A stretch of 50,487 nucleotides of DNA from Amantichitinum ursilacus (GTDB taxonomy: Bacteria > Pseudomonadota > Gammaproteobacteria > Burkholderiales > Chitinibacteraceae): the NCBI RefSeq assembly GCF_001294205.1, contig NZ_LAQT01000035.1, positions 1 to 50,487 of the forward strand, in the 5' to 3' direction. The notes under the pieces are model-generated. The model was not told where the DNA came from. It worked only from the letters and a program-made list of their open reading frames with translations, and made no database searches. Of the stretch, positions 1 to 8,738 are shown in pieces. A program made the translations under genes and the position numbers. The stretch's first letter is position 1, and the number at the start of each line of letters is the position of its first letter.

Positions 1-16
1 CCCGTCCACTCCGCCA
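1..16 (+). tRNA. 3' tail of a tRNA-Asp cut by the window edge
   Basis: These 16 bases end in CCACTCC-G-CCA and are identical to the 3' end of the complete tRNA-Asp at 326-402 (T-arm 3' strand, acceptor strand, discriminator G, CCA). A second tRNA-Asp gene, perhaps a duplicated Val/Asp pair, therefore lies immediately to the left of the window. Confidence 0.8.
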
Positions 17-26
17 GCATTCCAGG

Positions 27-55
27 AAAGCCGCTTTTTTATAAAGCGGCTTTTT
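27..55 (+). terminator. Rho-independent terminator after the left tRNA
   Basis: GCCGCTTT (30-37) pairs perfectly with AAAGCGGC (43-50) around a short TTTAT loop and runs into five T residues (51-55). AAA at 27-29 can extend the stem over the T tract, so it would also work from the other side. It sits 10 bp after the CCA of the partial tRNA-Asp. Confidence 0.85.
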
Positions 56-142
56 CTATTTATGCAAGGCTTCTATTTGTTTTTGCATTTCTGACAAACA
101 AATAGATCGTATTAAAGTGTATTAACCCGATGTTGATCGGCC

Positions 143-195
143 GTTTAAAAATTTTTAAACAACTGATTGACGCTAATTGGTGCATATGCTTTAAT
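143..195 (+). promoter_or_regulatory. Sigma70 promoter with palindromic A/T upstream element for the tRNA operon
   Basis: TTGACG (167-172) and TTTAAT (190-195) are 17 bp apart, a good -35/-10 pair, and the predicted start at about 202 lies some 10 bp before mature tRNA-Val. Just upstream is a perfect 18-bp palindrome, GTTTAAAA-AT-TTTTAAAC (143-160), whose AAAAATTTTT core resembles an UP element for the RNA polymerase alpha subunit. That role is inferred from position and composition. Confidence 0.7.
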
Positions 196-212
196 CCGCA
201 CCTCTTGACGGA

Positions 213-289
<77 letters not shown>

Positions 290-325
290 TTCGTCATACC
301 TGTAGTACGCAAGTCATACCACTGC

Positions 326-402
326 GGAGTGGTAGTTCAGTTGGTTAGAATACCGGCCTGTCACGCCGGGGGTCGCGGGTTCGAGTCCCGTCCACTCCGC
401 CA
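326..402 (+). tRNA. tRNA-Asp (anticodon GUC)
   Basis: The acceptor GGAGTGG (326-332) pairs with CCACTCC (392-398), followed by discriminator G and encoded CCA (400-402). The anticodon stem CCGGC/GCCGG encloses the loop CTGTCAC with anticodon GTC, and the T-loop GTTCGAG is normal. It follows tRNA-Val with no promoter of its own visible, so the two form one transcription unit. Its 3' end repeats the first bases of the window. Confidence 0.95.
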
Positions 403-440
403 CTTTCCCAGGCAGTTCTCTCGGGGCTGCATCAGTACCA

Positions 441-464
441 CTGCTTTATATAAGCAGATTTCTG
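441..464 (+). terminator. Weak candidate terminator after tRNA-Asp
   Basis: CTGCTT (441-446) pairs with AAGCAG (452-457) around a TATAT loop, followed by ATTTCT. The stem is only 6 bp and the T tract is interrupted, so termination is plausible but not secure. Nothing else is recognisable between 403 and the PAS gene at 670. Confidence 0.35.
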
Positions 465-669
465 CAGCGTAGTTCACACCGCAGCGCATACATCCCTCTG
501 AGCACTATAGATAATACTGACGTATGCCATTTGCATTGTTACAATGCGCGCACGTCATTGTTTGCCCCGCAGGCCATTGCGCCCGTCATTTCCAGGCCGC
601 CTGGCACTTGACCCGAGCCCTCGCTCTGGCGCAAATTCGTCCCAAAATTCCAGGCCCAATCATAAAACC

Positions 670-1926
670 ATGTCTTCAGCCGCTCGTGCCGCTCTACCCC
701 GCTTCCGTCCTTTAATGGTCGGGTCTGCGCTCTGCGTGAGCCTGGGCGGTGTTGCGGCTGTGCATTGGTGGGGCGGCATGGAAATGGGCCTGCCGCTGTT
801 GCTGATCGGCGCATGGCTGATTATCGGCACCTTGTGGCTGGCCATGGTTAATGGCGCGCCAGCCGCCGAAGCCGCGCCCAACGACGCCAGCACTGCTACC
901 CCCGAAGAAGATTTGCGTAACTTGCCGATTGCCGAATCGCTGCCCGACGTGGTGTGGCGCATCGATTTTGCCAATCGCGTGGTCACCCCGCTTAACGAAG
1001 CCTGTGCGGCCCACCATCCGGTGGCGCAAGGCAATAACGTGCGCTTGTCGGGCTTGTTTCCGGCGCGCGTGTCGCGCCAGTACCTCGAAGCGCTGATTGC
1101 AGTGCAAAGCGCGCAAAGCATGCAGCAGTTTGAATATCGCCTGGGCAATGGCGATGAATCGGGCTTGCGCGTGTTCGAGGCGCGGCTGCTGCCGCTGTCC
1201 ACCAAAGAATGTATCGCCGTCATCCGCGATGTCACGCAGATGAAGGCCACCGAAGAAGCCTTGTTTAACCAGCAGCTGTTTGTGCACCAGATTATTGATT
1301 CGAGCCCGAACCTGATCTTTGTGCGCGATAAACATGGCCGCTTTTTGCTGGTCAACCGCGCCACGCAAACCACGCTGGGCCACGAACTGCTGGTGCAATC
1401 GCACCTGGCAGCGCATGACTCGCAACTGCCGTTTACGGTGGGCGACACCGAAGTGCTGGAAAACGGCGACACCGTGCGCGTGGTTGATCACTGGACGCTG
1501 CCTAACGGCCGCACCCACTGGTTTGATATCACCAAGCAACCGCTGGTGCGCGATGGCGATGTCTATATCTTGAATATCGCGATTGATATCACCCACGTTA
1601 AAGCCGCCGAAGCTGCACTGGCCGCGTCCGATCCGCTGTCCAGCGGCGTGGCCGATGCGCTGCCGATTCCGTTTATGTTGGTGCGCAACGGCATTATCGA
1701 ATTTGTGAACAACCCGCTGTGCGAACGGCTGAACACGCCGCCGTCCGACCTGCTGGGCCGCCCGCTGGAAGCCATCGCCAGCAACGGCGGCGATCTGCTG
1801 GCCAGCCCCAAGCCGGGCGTACCGCAACGCATCCGCTTTGTGCGCGGCCACGCTGAGTACGATTGCACCGTGCAGCAAGTGGGCGAAGAAGACGACAGCA
1901 CCCGCACCCTGGTCGTGCTGGCGTAA
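670..1926 (+). CDS. Membrane-anchored PAS-domain protein without an output domain
   Basis: 418 residues. Two hydrophobic segments (about 16-33 and 39-60) place the N terminus in the inner membrane. The rest looks like three PAS-type sensor modules (about 85-190, 200-312 and 325-418), the second being the clearest (SSPNLIFVRD, then LLVNRAT). There is no histidine kinase, GGDEF, EAL or methyl-accepting domain, so the sensed signal and the partner are unknown. The ATG at 670 is preferred because the upstream extension of the frame is low-complexity and not membrane-like; no strong ribosome binding site is visible. The third PAS module stops at TLVVLA, where PAS domains usually continue into a D-I-T linker, so the C terminus may be truncated. 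A palindromic repeat starts 18 bp after the stop. Confidence 0.75.
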   Translation: MSSAARAALPRFRPLMVGSALCVSLGGVAAVHWWGGMEMGLPLLLIGAWLIIGTLWLAMVNGAPAAEAAPNDASTATPEEDLRNLPIAESLPDVVWRIDFANRVVTPLNEACAAHHPVAQGNNVRLSGLFPARVSRQYLEALIAVQSAQSMQQFEYRLGNGDESGLRVFEARLLPLSTKECIAVIRDVTQMKATEEALFNQQLFVHQIIDSSPNLIFVRDKHGRFLLVNRATQTTLGHELLVQSHLAAHDSQLPFTVGDTEVLENGDTVRVVDHWTLPNGRTHWFDITKQPLVRDGDVYILNIAIDITHVKAAEAALAASDPLSSGVADALPIPFMLVRNGIIEFVNNPLCERLNTPPSDLLGRPLEAIASNGGDLLASPKPGVPQRIRFVRGHAEYDCTVQQVGEEDDSTRTLVVLA

Positions 1927-1944
1927 CCCAGACAAGAATGCAGC

Positions 1945-2090
1945 ATAGGGTGGGTCTCGACCCACCCCCCAAAGCCGTTAAGCGCGCCAGTGTGGCGCGA
2001 TCTCTCCGTGTAAGTGCCAGAAAATTAAACACCGCTAGCCTGTGTGGAGCTCGTCGTTGGCTTCGCGTGGTGGGTCGAGACCCACCCTAT
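1945..2090. repeat. REPIN-like palindromic element A
   Basis: The left terminal hairpin (from 1945, centre dinucleotide TC) and the right terminal hairpin (2069-2086, centre GA) share the arms GGTGGGTC and GACCCACC and are flanked by CATA and CTAT. Between them, CGCGCCA (1983-1989) and TGGCGCG (1993-1999) form a perfect 7-bp central hairpin with a GTG loop. It is the longest simple unit in the window (146 bp). It lies 18 bp after the PAS gene stop and about 60 bp before the hrpA start, so it is transcribed with one of them or separates them. Confidence 0.85.
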
Positions 2091-2151
2091 ACGCCCCCAG
2101 CCTCGCATTCCATCCGTGATAAAATCGGCCGCTTTTACGTCCGGTTATTCT

Positions 2152-5100
2152 ATGTCCGCTTCCCTCGCCGAACTGCAAGCGCAACTTGACCAGTGCATGG
2201 CCCGTGACCGTGCCGCGCTGGCCCCTCGCCTGCATGCCGCCGCCAACCGGCTGCGTTCGGGCAAGCCGGCAGACCGGGCGTTAGCCGAGATCGGCCAGGC
2301 CATGATCGGCAGCCTGCAAAAGGCCGAGCGCCGCCAGCATCAACTACCCAAACCCGAATTTGACGAAGCGCTGCCGGTTAACCAGAAGCGCGACGAAATC
2401 CGCGCCGCAATTGCCGCCAACCAGGTGGTGATCATCTGTGGCGAAACCGGCTCCGGCAAAACCACGCAATTGCCCAAAATCTGTCTGGAGCTGGGCCGTG
2501 GCACCTTTGGTTTGATCGGCCACACGCAACCGCGGCGACTGGCCGCGCGCACCGTGGCCACGCGTATTGCGCAAGAACTGAAGTCCGAGATTGGCGCCGT
2601 AGTGGGCTACAAGGTGCGCTTTACCGAAAAGACCAGCGACGCCAGCTATATCAAGCTGATGACCGACGGCATTTTGCTGGCAGAAACGCTGTCCGACCCC
2701 ACGCTGAGCGCCTACGACACCATCATCATCGACGAGGCGCACGAGCGCAGTCTCAATATCGATTTTCTGCTGGGCTACCTCAAGCAACTGCTGCCGCGCC
2801 GGCCCGATCTGAAAATCATCGTCACCTCGGCCACCATCGACGCCGACCGCTTTGCCAATCATTTTTCTGGCGCGCCGGTGATCGAAGTGTCGGGCCGCAC
2901 CTATCCGGTGGAAGTGCGCTATCACGCGCCAGAAACCAGCGATGAAGACGCCGCCGAAATCGAAATGGAAGAAGCCGTCGTCACCGTGGTCGAGCAATTG
3001 TGGCGCCACGATGGCCCCGGCGATGTGCTGGTGTTTCTGCCCGGCGAGCGCGAAATCCGCGAGACCGCCGAGGCGTTTCGCAAAGCCAAAGTGCGCGATG
3101 CCGAAGTGCTGCCGCTGCTGGCGCGTTTATCCAACGAAGAACAGCAACGCATCTTTCGCGCCTCCAACGGCCGCCGCGTGGTGCTGGCCACCAACGTGGC
3201 GGAAACCTCGCTGACCGTGCCGGGTATTCGTTACGTGATCGATTCGGGGCTGGCGCGGATCAACCGCTATTCGCCGCGCGCCAAAGTCGAACAATTGCTG
3301 ATCGAGAAAATCTCGCAAGCGTCGGCACGCCAACGTGCTGGCCGCTGTGGCCGGGTGTCTTCAGGCATTTGCGTGCGCTTGTATGAGGAGACCGATTTCA
3401 ACGCGCGCCCTGCGTTTACCGATCCCGAAATCGTGCGCTCGTCGCTGGCGGCGGTGATCTTGCGTATGGCCGCGCTCAAGCTGGGCCGCGTAGATGAATT
3501 TCCGTTTCTGGAAGCCCCGTCCGGCAAATTGATCGCCGACGGTTACCAGCAATTGCGCGAACTGGGCGCGGTGGACGATGGCGATGTGCTAACGCCGATC
3601 GGCAAGCAACTGGCGCGTTTGCCGGTCGACCCCAAACTGGGCCGCATGCTACTGGGCGGACATCAGGAACATTGCTTGAAAGAAATCCTGATTATCGCCA
3701 GCGTGATGAGTCTGCAAGACCCGCGCGAGCGTCCGTTTGAAGCGCGCGATGCCGCCGACCGCGCGCATCTGCGGTTCAGCGATGACAAATCGGACTTCAT
3801 GTCGTACCTGAAAGTCTGGGCCTTCTTCGAAGAAGCGCAGGCCAACAAGCAATCCAACCGCCAACTGCTCAATCTGTGCCATCAGCACTTTTTGTCTTAC
3901 TTGCGGCTGCGCGAATGGCGCGATCTGCATCGCCAACTGGAAGATATCGTTGAAGACCTCGAATGGCGTCTCAATGAAAAGCCCGGCACTTACGAACAAA
4001 TCCACAAGGCCCTGTTGACCGGCTTGCTGGGCAATATCGGCATGAAGCAGCCCGAAGCCGATGAATACCTGGGCGCACGCGCGATCAAGTTCCAGATTTT
4101 CCCCGGTTCGGGCCTGAAGAAAGCGCGGCCGAAATGGATTCTGGCGGGCGATCTGGTCGAGACCACCAAGTTGTTTGGTCGCAGCGTGGCAGCGATTGAG
4201 CCGCTGTGGGTGGAGCGGCTGGCCAGCCATCTGGTCAAGCGCCAGTATTTTGAGCCGCATTGGGAGAAAGACCTGGCGCAAGTGACGGCCAGCGAGCGCG
4301 TGACGCTATACGGCTTGCCGATTGTGCCGCGACGCAAGGTGCATTACGGCGCCATCAACCCGACCGAGGCGCGCGAAATCTTTATCCGTGAAGGTCTGGT
4401 GCGCTTTAACTACAACACCAAAGCGCGCTATTACGAACACAATTTTGAGCTGCTGCTGGAAATTGAAGAACTGGAACACAAAGCGCGCCGCCAGGATTTT
4501 CTGGTGGATGACGAAGTACTGTTCCGCTTTTTTGATGCGCGCATTCCGGCCGAGGTGGTTAACGGCGCGGGCTTTGAGGCCTGGCGTAAAGAGGCCGAGA
4601 AAGCCGACCCCAAACTGCTGCTTCTGGATCGCGATGATCTGATGACGCAGGCGGCGGGCAGCGTCACGCTGGAGCAGTTCCCCACCTATTTCAAACTGGC
4701 CGAAGCGCGTTTGCCGCTGGCATATCGCTTTGAGCCCGGCCATGCGCTCGATGGCGTCACGCTGACCTTGCCGCTGCACCAGCTTAATCGCGTAAATGCC
4801 AGCATTTTTGACTGGCTGGTGCCGGGCATGCTGCGCGAGAAAATCACTTTGCTGATCAAGGCCCTGCCCAAGCCGATCCGCCGTTTGTGCGTGCCGGTGC
4901 CGGAATTTGCCACGCGCATGCTCACCGAACTGGATAAGGCCGACCGCGAAGCGCCGCTGTTGCCGCAACTGGCGCACGCCGCCACGCGTGGCACCGGCCA
5001 TGGCATCAGCGAAGATGACTTTGCCGCGGCTGAACTGCCGGCGCATTTACGCATGAACTTCCGCATTGTGGATGATGCGGGCCAAGAACTGGCGCAAGGC

Positions 5101-6042
5101 CGCGATCTGATCGCCATCCGCAATCAGTTGGGCGAAGCGGCGCAGCTCACCTTCCGTGAAAGCGGCGACGAAGCCGGTCCGGAAATCGAGAAAAGCGGCA
5201 TCACCAAATGGGATTTTGGCGATCTGCCAGCCAAACTCACCTTCAAGCGCCAGGGCCGCAATATCACCGGTTATCCGGCGCTGGTCGCGGAAGAGGAAAG
5301 CTGCGCCATTCGCGTATTCGATACCGAATTCGCGGCCGAAGCGGCGCACCGGCCGGGCGTCATCCAGCTGATGAAGCTGGAGCTGAAAGAACACGTCAAG
5401 CAGTTGCCCAAGGCAGTACCGGGCTTCCAGCAACTGGCCATCCAGCTACGCGGCCTGGGCAATAGCGACATGCTGATGGACGACCTGGTCGATTGCATCT
5501 GCAACCGGGCTTTCCTTGGTGACGACGAAGCACCGCGTACTAAAAAAGCGTTTGATGAGCAGAAGACGCGCGCCAAGGTGCGGCTGCCTTCGGTGCGTGA
5601 TGGCGCGGTGCGGGCGCTGACCGATATCACGGCGGAATACACCGCTGTCGCGCCATTAGCCAACAAGCCGGGCCCGATTGCACACGAACTGAAAGCGCAA
5701 CTGGCGCGGCTGGTGTATCCGGGCTTTATGTCCGGCACGCCGTGGGAACATCTGCCGCGCGTGCCGTTGTATCTGCGCGCGATCAAACTGCGGCTGGAAA
5801 AACGCAGCGCCAATCCGACCCGCGATGCTCAACGTGCGGACGAAGTGACTGCCTTTGAGGCGCGCTATCAGGCCGAGCTGGAAAAATGGCAACGCGACGG
5901 CCGTGACACCGCCCCACTGCTGCCGGTGCGCTGGATGATCGAGGAATGGCGCATCAGCTTGTTTGCGCAAGAACTGCGCACGCCGTATCCGATTTCGCTG
6001 AAGCGGCTGAACAAAGTCTGGGACGACCTGGTCCGCCGCTGA
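2152..6042 (+). CDS. hrpA: ATP-dependent RNA helicase HrpA
   Basis: 1296 residues, close to the usual length of HrpA (about 1300). HrpA is a DEAH-box helicase that unwinds RNA in the cytoplasm and has been linked to mRNA processing and ribosome rescue. Visible motifs are GETGSGKT (Walker A, 97-104), DEAH (194-197), SAT (226-228), the helicase C segment ATNVAETSLT with RQRAGRCGR further on, and a long C-terminal region of the DUF3418 type. The ATG at 2152 is chosen because the protein then starts MSASLAELQ; longer starts run back into repeat A. A TAAAAT at 2120-2125 resembles a -10 box just upstream, with no clear -35. The last codons (VWDDLVRR and stop) are duplicated 181 bp downstream. Confidence 0.96.
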   Translation: MSASLAELQAQLDQCMARDRAALAPRLHAAANRLRSGKPADRALAEIGQAMIGSLQKAERRQHQLPKPEFDEALPVNQKRDEIRAAIAANQVVIICGETGSGKTTQLPKICLELGRGTFGLIGHTQPRRLAARTVATRIAQELKSEIGAVVGYKVRFTEKTSDASYIKLMTDGILLAETLSDPTLSAYDTIIIDEAHERSLNIDFLLGYLKQLLPRRPDLKIIVTSATIDADRFANHFSGAPVIEVSGRTYPVEVRYHAPETSDEDAAEIEMEEAVVTVVEQLWRHDGPGDVLVFLPGEREIRETAEAFRKAKVRDAEVLPLLARLSNEEQQRIFRASNGRRVVLATNVAETSLTVPGIRYVIDSGLARINRYSPRAKVEQLLIEKISQASARQRAGRCGRVSSGICVRLYEETDFNARPAFTDPEIVRSSLAAVILRMAALKLGRVDEFPFLEAPSGKLIADGYQQLRELGAVDDGDVLTPIGKQLARLPVDPKLGRMLLGGHQEHCLKEILIIASVMSLQDPRERPFEARDAADRAHLRFSDDKSDFMSYLKVWAFFEEAQANKQSNRQLLNLCHQHFLSYLRLREWRDLHRQLEDIVEDLEWRLNEKPGTYEQIHKALLTGLLGNIGMKQPEADEYLGARAIKFQIFPGSGLKKARPKWILAGDLVETTKLFGRSVAAIEPLWVERLASHLVKRQYFEPHWEKDLAQVTASERVTLYGLPIVPRRKVHYGAINPTEAREIFIREGLVRFNYNTKARYYEHNFELLLEIEELEHKARRQDFLVDDEVLFRFFDARIPAEVVNGAGFEAWRKEAEKADPKLLLLDRDDLMTQAAGSVTLEQFPTYFKLAEARLPLAYRFEPGHALDGVTLTLPLHQLNRVNASIFDWLVPGMLREKITLLIKALPKPIRRLCVPVPEFATRMLTELDKADREAPLLPQLAHAATRGTGHGISEDDFAAAELPAHLRMNFRIVDDAGQELAQGRDLIAIRNQLGEAAQLTFRESGDEAGPEIEKSGITKWDFGDLPAKLTFKRQGRNITGYPALVAEEESCAIRVFDTEFAAEAAHRPGVIQLMKLELKEHVKQLPKAVPGFQQLAIQLRGLGNSDMLMDDLVDCICNRAFLGDDEAPRTKKAFDEQKTRAKVRLPSVRDGAVRALTDITAEYTAVAPLANKPGPIAHELKAQLARLVYPGFMSGTPWEHLPRVPLYLRAIKLRLEKRSANPTRDAQRADEVTAFEARYQAELEKWQRDGRDTAPLLPVRWMIEEWRISLFAQELRTPYPISLKRLNKVWDDLVRR

Positions 6043-6074
6043 AAGAGACCATGCTGCGTGATTTATCCGCCATG

Positions 6075-6176
6075 CATAGGGTGGGTCATGACCCACCCAT
6101 CAAAGCCGATGATAAGACCCGCCATCGAGGCGTTTTTGTTGATGGCTTTGGGTGGTGGGTCGTGACCCACCCTATG
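6075..6176. repeat. REPIN-like palindromic element B
   Basis: 102 bp, starting 32 bp after the hrpA stop. The left hairpin has centre AT and the right hairpin has centre GT. Internal CAAAGCC pairs with GGCTTTG. The central stem CGCC-ATCGA-GGCG is followed by TTTTTGTT, giving a terminator-like shape in the plus direction. The ends are CATAGGG and CCCTATG. Confidence 0.9.
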
Positions 6177-6254
6177 AGCCTTGCGCGGGTTATGAGGTAT
6201 GGGACGACCTGGTGCGCCGCTGAAAGGGCCACGTTGCGTCATTTCTCCGCCATG

Positions 6255-6356
6255 CATAGGGTGGGTCATGACCCACCCATCAAAGCCGCTGATAAGACCC
6301 GCCATCGAGGCGTTTTTGTTGATGGCTTTGGGTGGTGGGTCGTGACCCACCCTATG
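6255..6356. repeat. REPIN-like palindromic element C
   Basis: 102 bp, differing from element B by one base (GCTGATAAG instead of GATGATAAG). It ends 13 bp before the sseA stop codon, so it lies at the 3' end of both converging genes. It belongs to the tandem duplication at 6016-6373. Confidence 0.9.
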
Positions 6357-6369
6357 AGCCTTGCGCGGA

Positions 6370-7206
6370 TTATTGCGTGGCGACCGGGCGGGCGGGGTCG
6401 GCGACCCATTCGCTCCATGATCCGGCATACAGGCGGCCGCCGTTGAAGCCGGCCACGGCCATTGCCAGCAGGTTATGACAGGCCGTCACGCCCGAACCGC
6501 ACTGATGCACCACATCGGCGGGCGGAATCGCGCCAAGCAAAGCGCGCCATTCCTGCTGCAATTGTTCCGGCGACTTGAAGCGCCCATCAATCAGGTTGTC
6601 GGCATAAAAGCGGTTGAGCGCGCCAGGAATATGTCCGCCGACCGGGTCGATGGTCTCGCCCTCGCCTTTAAAGCGCGATGGGCTGCGCGCATCGACCACC
6701 TGAAACGCCGATTCACGCATATTGCCCATGATCTGGGTGGCGCTCACCACGCGGGCGGCGCGCACATGCGGCACAAACACGGCCGCCAACGGCACCGGAC
6801 GTTCTTCGCTGATGGGTTTGCCGGCCGCTTGCCAAGCCTGGAAACCACCATCCAGCACCTGCACGTTGTCGTGCCCCAGCCAGCCCAACAGCCACCACAG
6901 GCGCGCGGCGTACATGCCGCCGGAAGCGTCGTACGCCACCACGCGACTATTGTTGCCGATGCCCAGACTACCCAGGCGCGCCGCCAGCCATAACGGCGCG
7001 GGCAGCGGATGCCGGCCGTTGTGGCCATTGCGCGGGCCGGACAAATCGTCGTCCACGTGCAAATAAATGGCGTTGGGAATATGGCCCGCTTGCCAGGCGG
7101 CCCGGCCCTCATCGGGGGCCAACAGATCATTACGGCAATCGACCACGACCACGTCGGGATCGGTCAGTACGCTGGCAAGTTCGGCCACGGTCATCAGTGG
7201 GGACAT
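6370..7206 (-). CDS. sseA: 3-mercaptopyruvate/thiosulfate sulfurtransferase
   Basis: 278 residues with two rhodanese domains: an inactive N-terminal one (about 8-125) and a catalytic C-terminal one (about 150-275). The catalytic cysteine is Cys236 in the loop QCGSGVTA; CGSGVT is the loop typical of SseA-type 3-mercaptopyruvate sulfurtransferases rather than thiosulfate-specific rhodaneses. The enzyme transfers sulfane sulfur to cyanide or thiols in the cytoplasm. The start at 7206 is supported by GGAG nine bases upstream; a second ATG at 7194 is possible. The gene converges on hrpA, and its stop codon lies in the tail of the duplicated segment. Confidence 0.9.
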   Translation of the reverse strand: MSPLMTVAELASVLTDPDVVVVDCRNDLLAPDEGRAAWQAGHIPNAIYLHVDDDLSGPRNGHNGRHPLPAPLWLAARLGSLGIGNNSRVVAYDASGGMYAARLWWLLGWLGHDNVQVLDGGFQAWQAAGKPISEERPVPLAAVFVPHVRAARVVSATQIMGNMRESAFQVVDARSPSRFKGEGETIDPVGGHIPGALNRFYADNLIDGRFKSPEQLQQEWRALLGAIPPADVVHQCGSGVTACHNLLAMAVAGFNGGRLYAGSWSEWVADPARPVATQ

Positions 7207-7391
7207 GTCATCGGGCTCCGGTTGGGGGGCTCGGGGGCTAATGCCCCGACGCCCCGCACGTTATAACCCGGATTAGCGCAGGCCGCACGGACTAAGCGCA
7301 AGGTTTTTTTGTATCGCCCCGACGTGGTGCAGGCCGCCTTGCACCGTGTGGGCGCAAACGTTGCCGACCCGGGCCGGGCGGCGTGGCAAGG

Positions 7392-8573
7392 TCAGACGCG
7401 CTCCACCGCCAACGCCACGCCCATGCCACCACCAATACACAGCGTGGCCAGGCCGCGCTGTGCATCGCGTCGCGCCATTTCGTGCAGCAAAGTCACCAAC
7501 ACGCGCGCGCCGGAAGCGCCAATCGGATGGCCCAGCGCAATCGCGCCGCCATTGACGTTAACGCGCTGCATATCCCAACGCAGTTCACGCGCTACACCCA
7601 GCGCCTGCGCGGCAAACGCTTCGTTGCCTTCGATCAGATCAAGGCTGTCCAGCGACCAACCGGCGCGCGCCAAAGCACGCTGCGTGGCGGGCACCGGGCC
7701 CATGCCCATCAACGCCGGATCGACCCCCGCCGAAGCGGCCGCGCGGATGATCGCCAGGATCGGCAGGCCCAACTCCGCGGCGCGTTCGCGGCTCATCAAG
7801 ATCACGCCAGCTGCACCATCGTTGATGCCAGACGCATTGCCCGCCGTCACCGTGCCTTCTTTATCAAACGCCGGGCGCAGTCTGGCCAAAGTTTCGACGG
7901 TAGTACCGGGGCGGATAAATTCGTCCTCCAGAAACGCGATCGGATCGCCTTTGCGTTGCGGTACGGGCACGGCGATGATCTCGTCGGCAAAGCGGCCGGC
8001 TTCGCGCGCAGCGGCGGCGCGCATTTGCGAGGTGGCGGCCAGTTCGTCCTGCTCGGCGCGGCTGATGCCGTATTTGCGCGCAATATTCTCGGCAGTTACG
8101 CCCATGTGGTACTGGTGATAAACATCGGTCAGGCCGTCGTACACCATGCTGTCCACCAGCGTGGCATTGCCCATGCGGAAACCATCGCGGCTGCCGGGCA
8201 ACAGATGCGGCGCGGCGCTCATGTTTTCCTGGCCGCCGGCAATCACAATCTGGTTGTCGCCCGCCAGGATGGACTGCACGCCCAGCGCCACCGCTTTCAG
8301 GCCGGAACCACACACCTGGTTCACCGTCAGGCCCGGCACCGCATCCGGCACACCCGCCTTGCGCGACGCCTGGCGCGCCGGGTTCTGGCCCAGCCCGGCG
8401 GTCAGCACATTGCCCATCATGACTTCGCTGATCTGATCAGCGCTGATACCGCTGCGTTGCAGCAGCCCTTTGATGACGGTTGCACCGAGGTCCGGCGCGC
8501 TGACACTGGCCAGAGCGCCACCAAAATTGCCGATGGCGGTACGGCCAGCCGCAACGATTGCGATTTCTTGCAT
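7392..8573 (-). CDS. phaA: Acetyl-CoA acetyltransferase (beta-ketothiolase)
   Basis: 393 residues, the full length of biosynthetic thiolases. It condenses two acetyl-CoA to acetoacetyl-CoA, the first step of polyhydroxybutyrate synthesis. The nucleophile is Cys88 (NQVCGSG); His349 (GHPIGASG) and Cys379 (LCIGGGMG) complete the active site. It lies 165 bp downstream of phaC on the same strand, which supports a role in polymer synthesis rather than fatty acid breakdown. No acetoacetyl-CoA reductase (phaB) or phasin is present in the window. A hairpin lies in the gap to phaC. Confidence 0.92.
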   Translation of the reverse strand: MQEIAIVAAGRTAIGNFGGALASVSAPDLGATVIKGLLQRSGISADQISEVMMGNVLTAGLGQNPARQASRKAGVPDAVPGLTVNQVCGSGLKAVALGVQSILAGDNQIVIAGGQENMSAAPHLLPGSRDGFRMGNATLVDSMVYDGLTDVYHQYHMGVTAENIARKYGISRAEQDELAATSQMRAAAAREAGRFADEIIAVPVPQRKGDPIAFLEDEFIRPGTTVETLARLRPAFDKEGTVTAGNASGINDGAAGVILMSRERAAELGLPILAIIRAAASAGVDPALMGMGPVPATQRALARAGWSLDSLDLIEGNEAFAAQALGVARELRWDMQRVNVNGGAIALGHPIGASGARVLVTLLHEMARRDAQRGLATLCIGGGMGVALAVERV

Positions 8574-8593
8574 CGAATTCTCCAGAGGATCGG

Positions 8594-8616
8594 CGCGCCA
8601 ATACGTTGTTGGCGCG
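8594..8616. other. Strong hairpin in the phaC-phaA gap
   Basis: CGCGCCAA (8594-8601) pairs perfectly with TTGGCGCG (8609-8616) around a 7-base loop, 21 bp before the phaA start. There is no T tract on either strand, so it is more likely an mRNA stability or processing structure between phaC and phaA than a terminator. Confidence 0.5.
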
Positions 8617-8738
8617 TCCGGTTGTTACAGTGCGGCTGATTGTGCCTGCTGCGCTGCAACAGGCGCAGGGCCGCTAATCGTTTCAAACGGTCCGTGGCGG
8701 CGGGTGGCGGCGCGCTTCTGCGTGCGCCGGTTTGAGCG

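Larger units (their letters stand above)
6016..6373 (+). repeat. Tandem duplication of the hrpA 3' end plus palindromic element
   Basis: Copy 1 (6016-6193) and copy 2 (6197-6373) align over about 180 bp. Each holds the last hrpA codons, the 3' untranslated stretch, one complete element (B or C) and the tail GAGCCTTGCGCGG. Copy 2 again reads V-W-D-D-L-V-R-R-stop (6197-6223), with GTC changed to GTA and GTC to GTG. One single-base indel lies between the stop and the element. The tail of copy 2 also supplies the stop codon of sseA on the opposite strand (6370-6372). Confidence 0.9.

Noticed and set aside
712-1965. 417-residue antisense frame over the PAS gene
   Set aside because: Composition is typical of an antisense shadow (Gln-, His-, Arg-rich), and it begins inside repeat A.
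7383-8639. 418-residue frame opposite phaA
   Set aside because: Fully contained opposite a thiolase with intact catalytic residues; no family resemblance.
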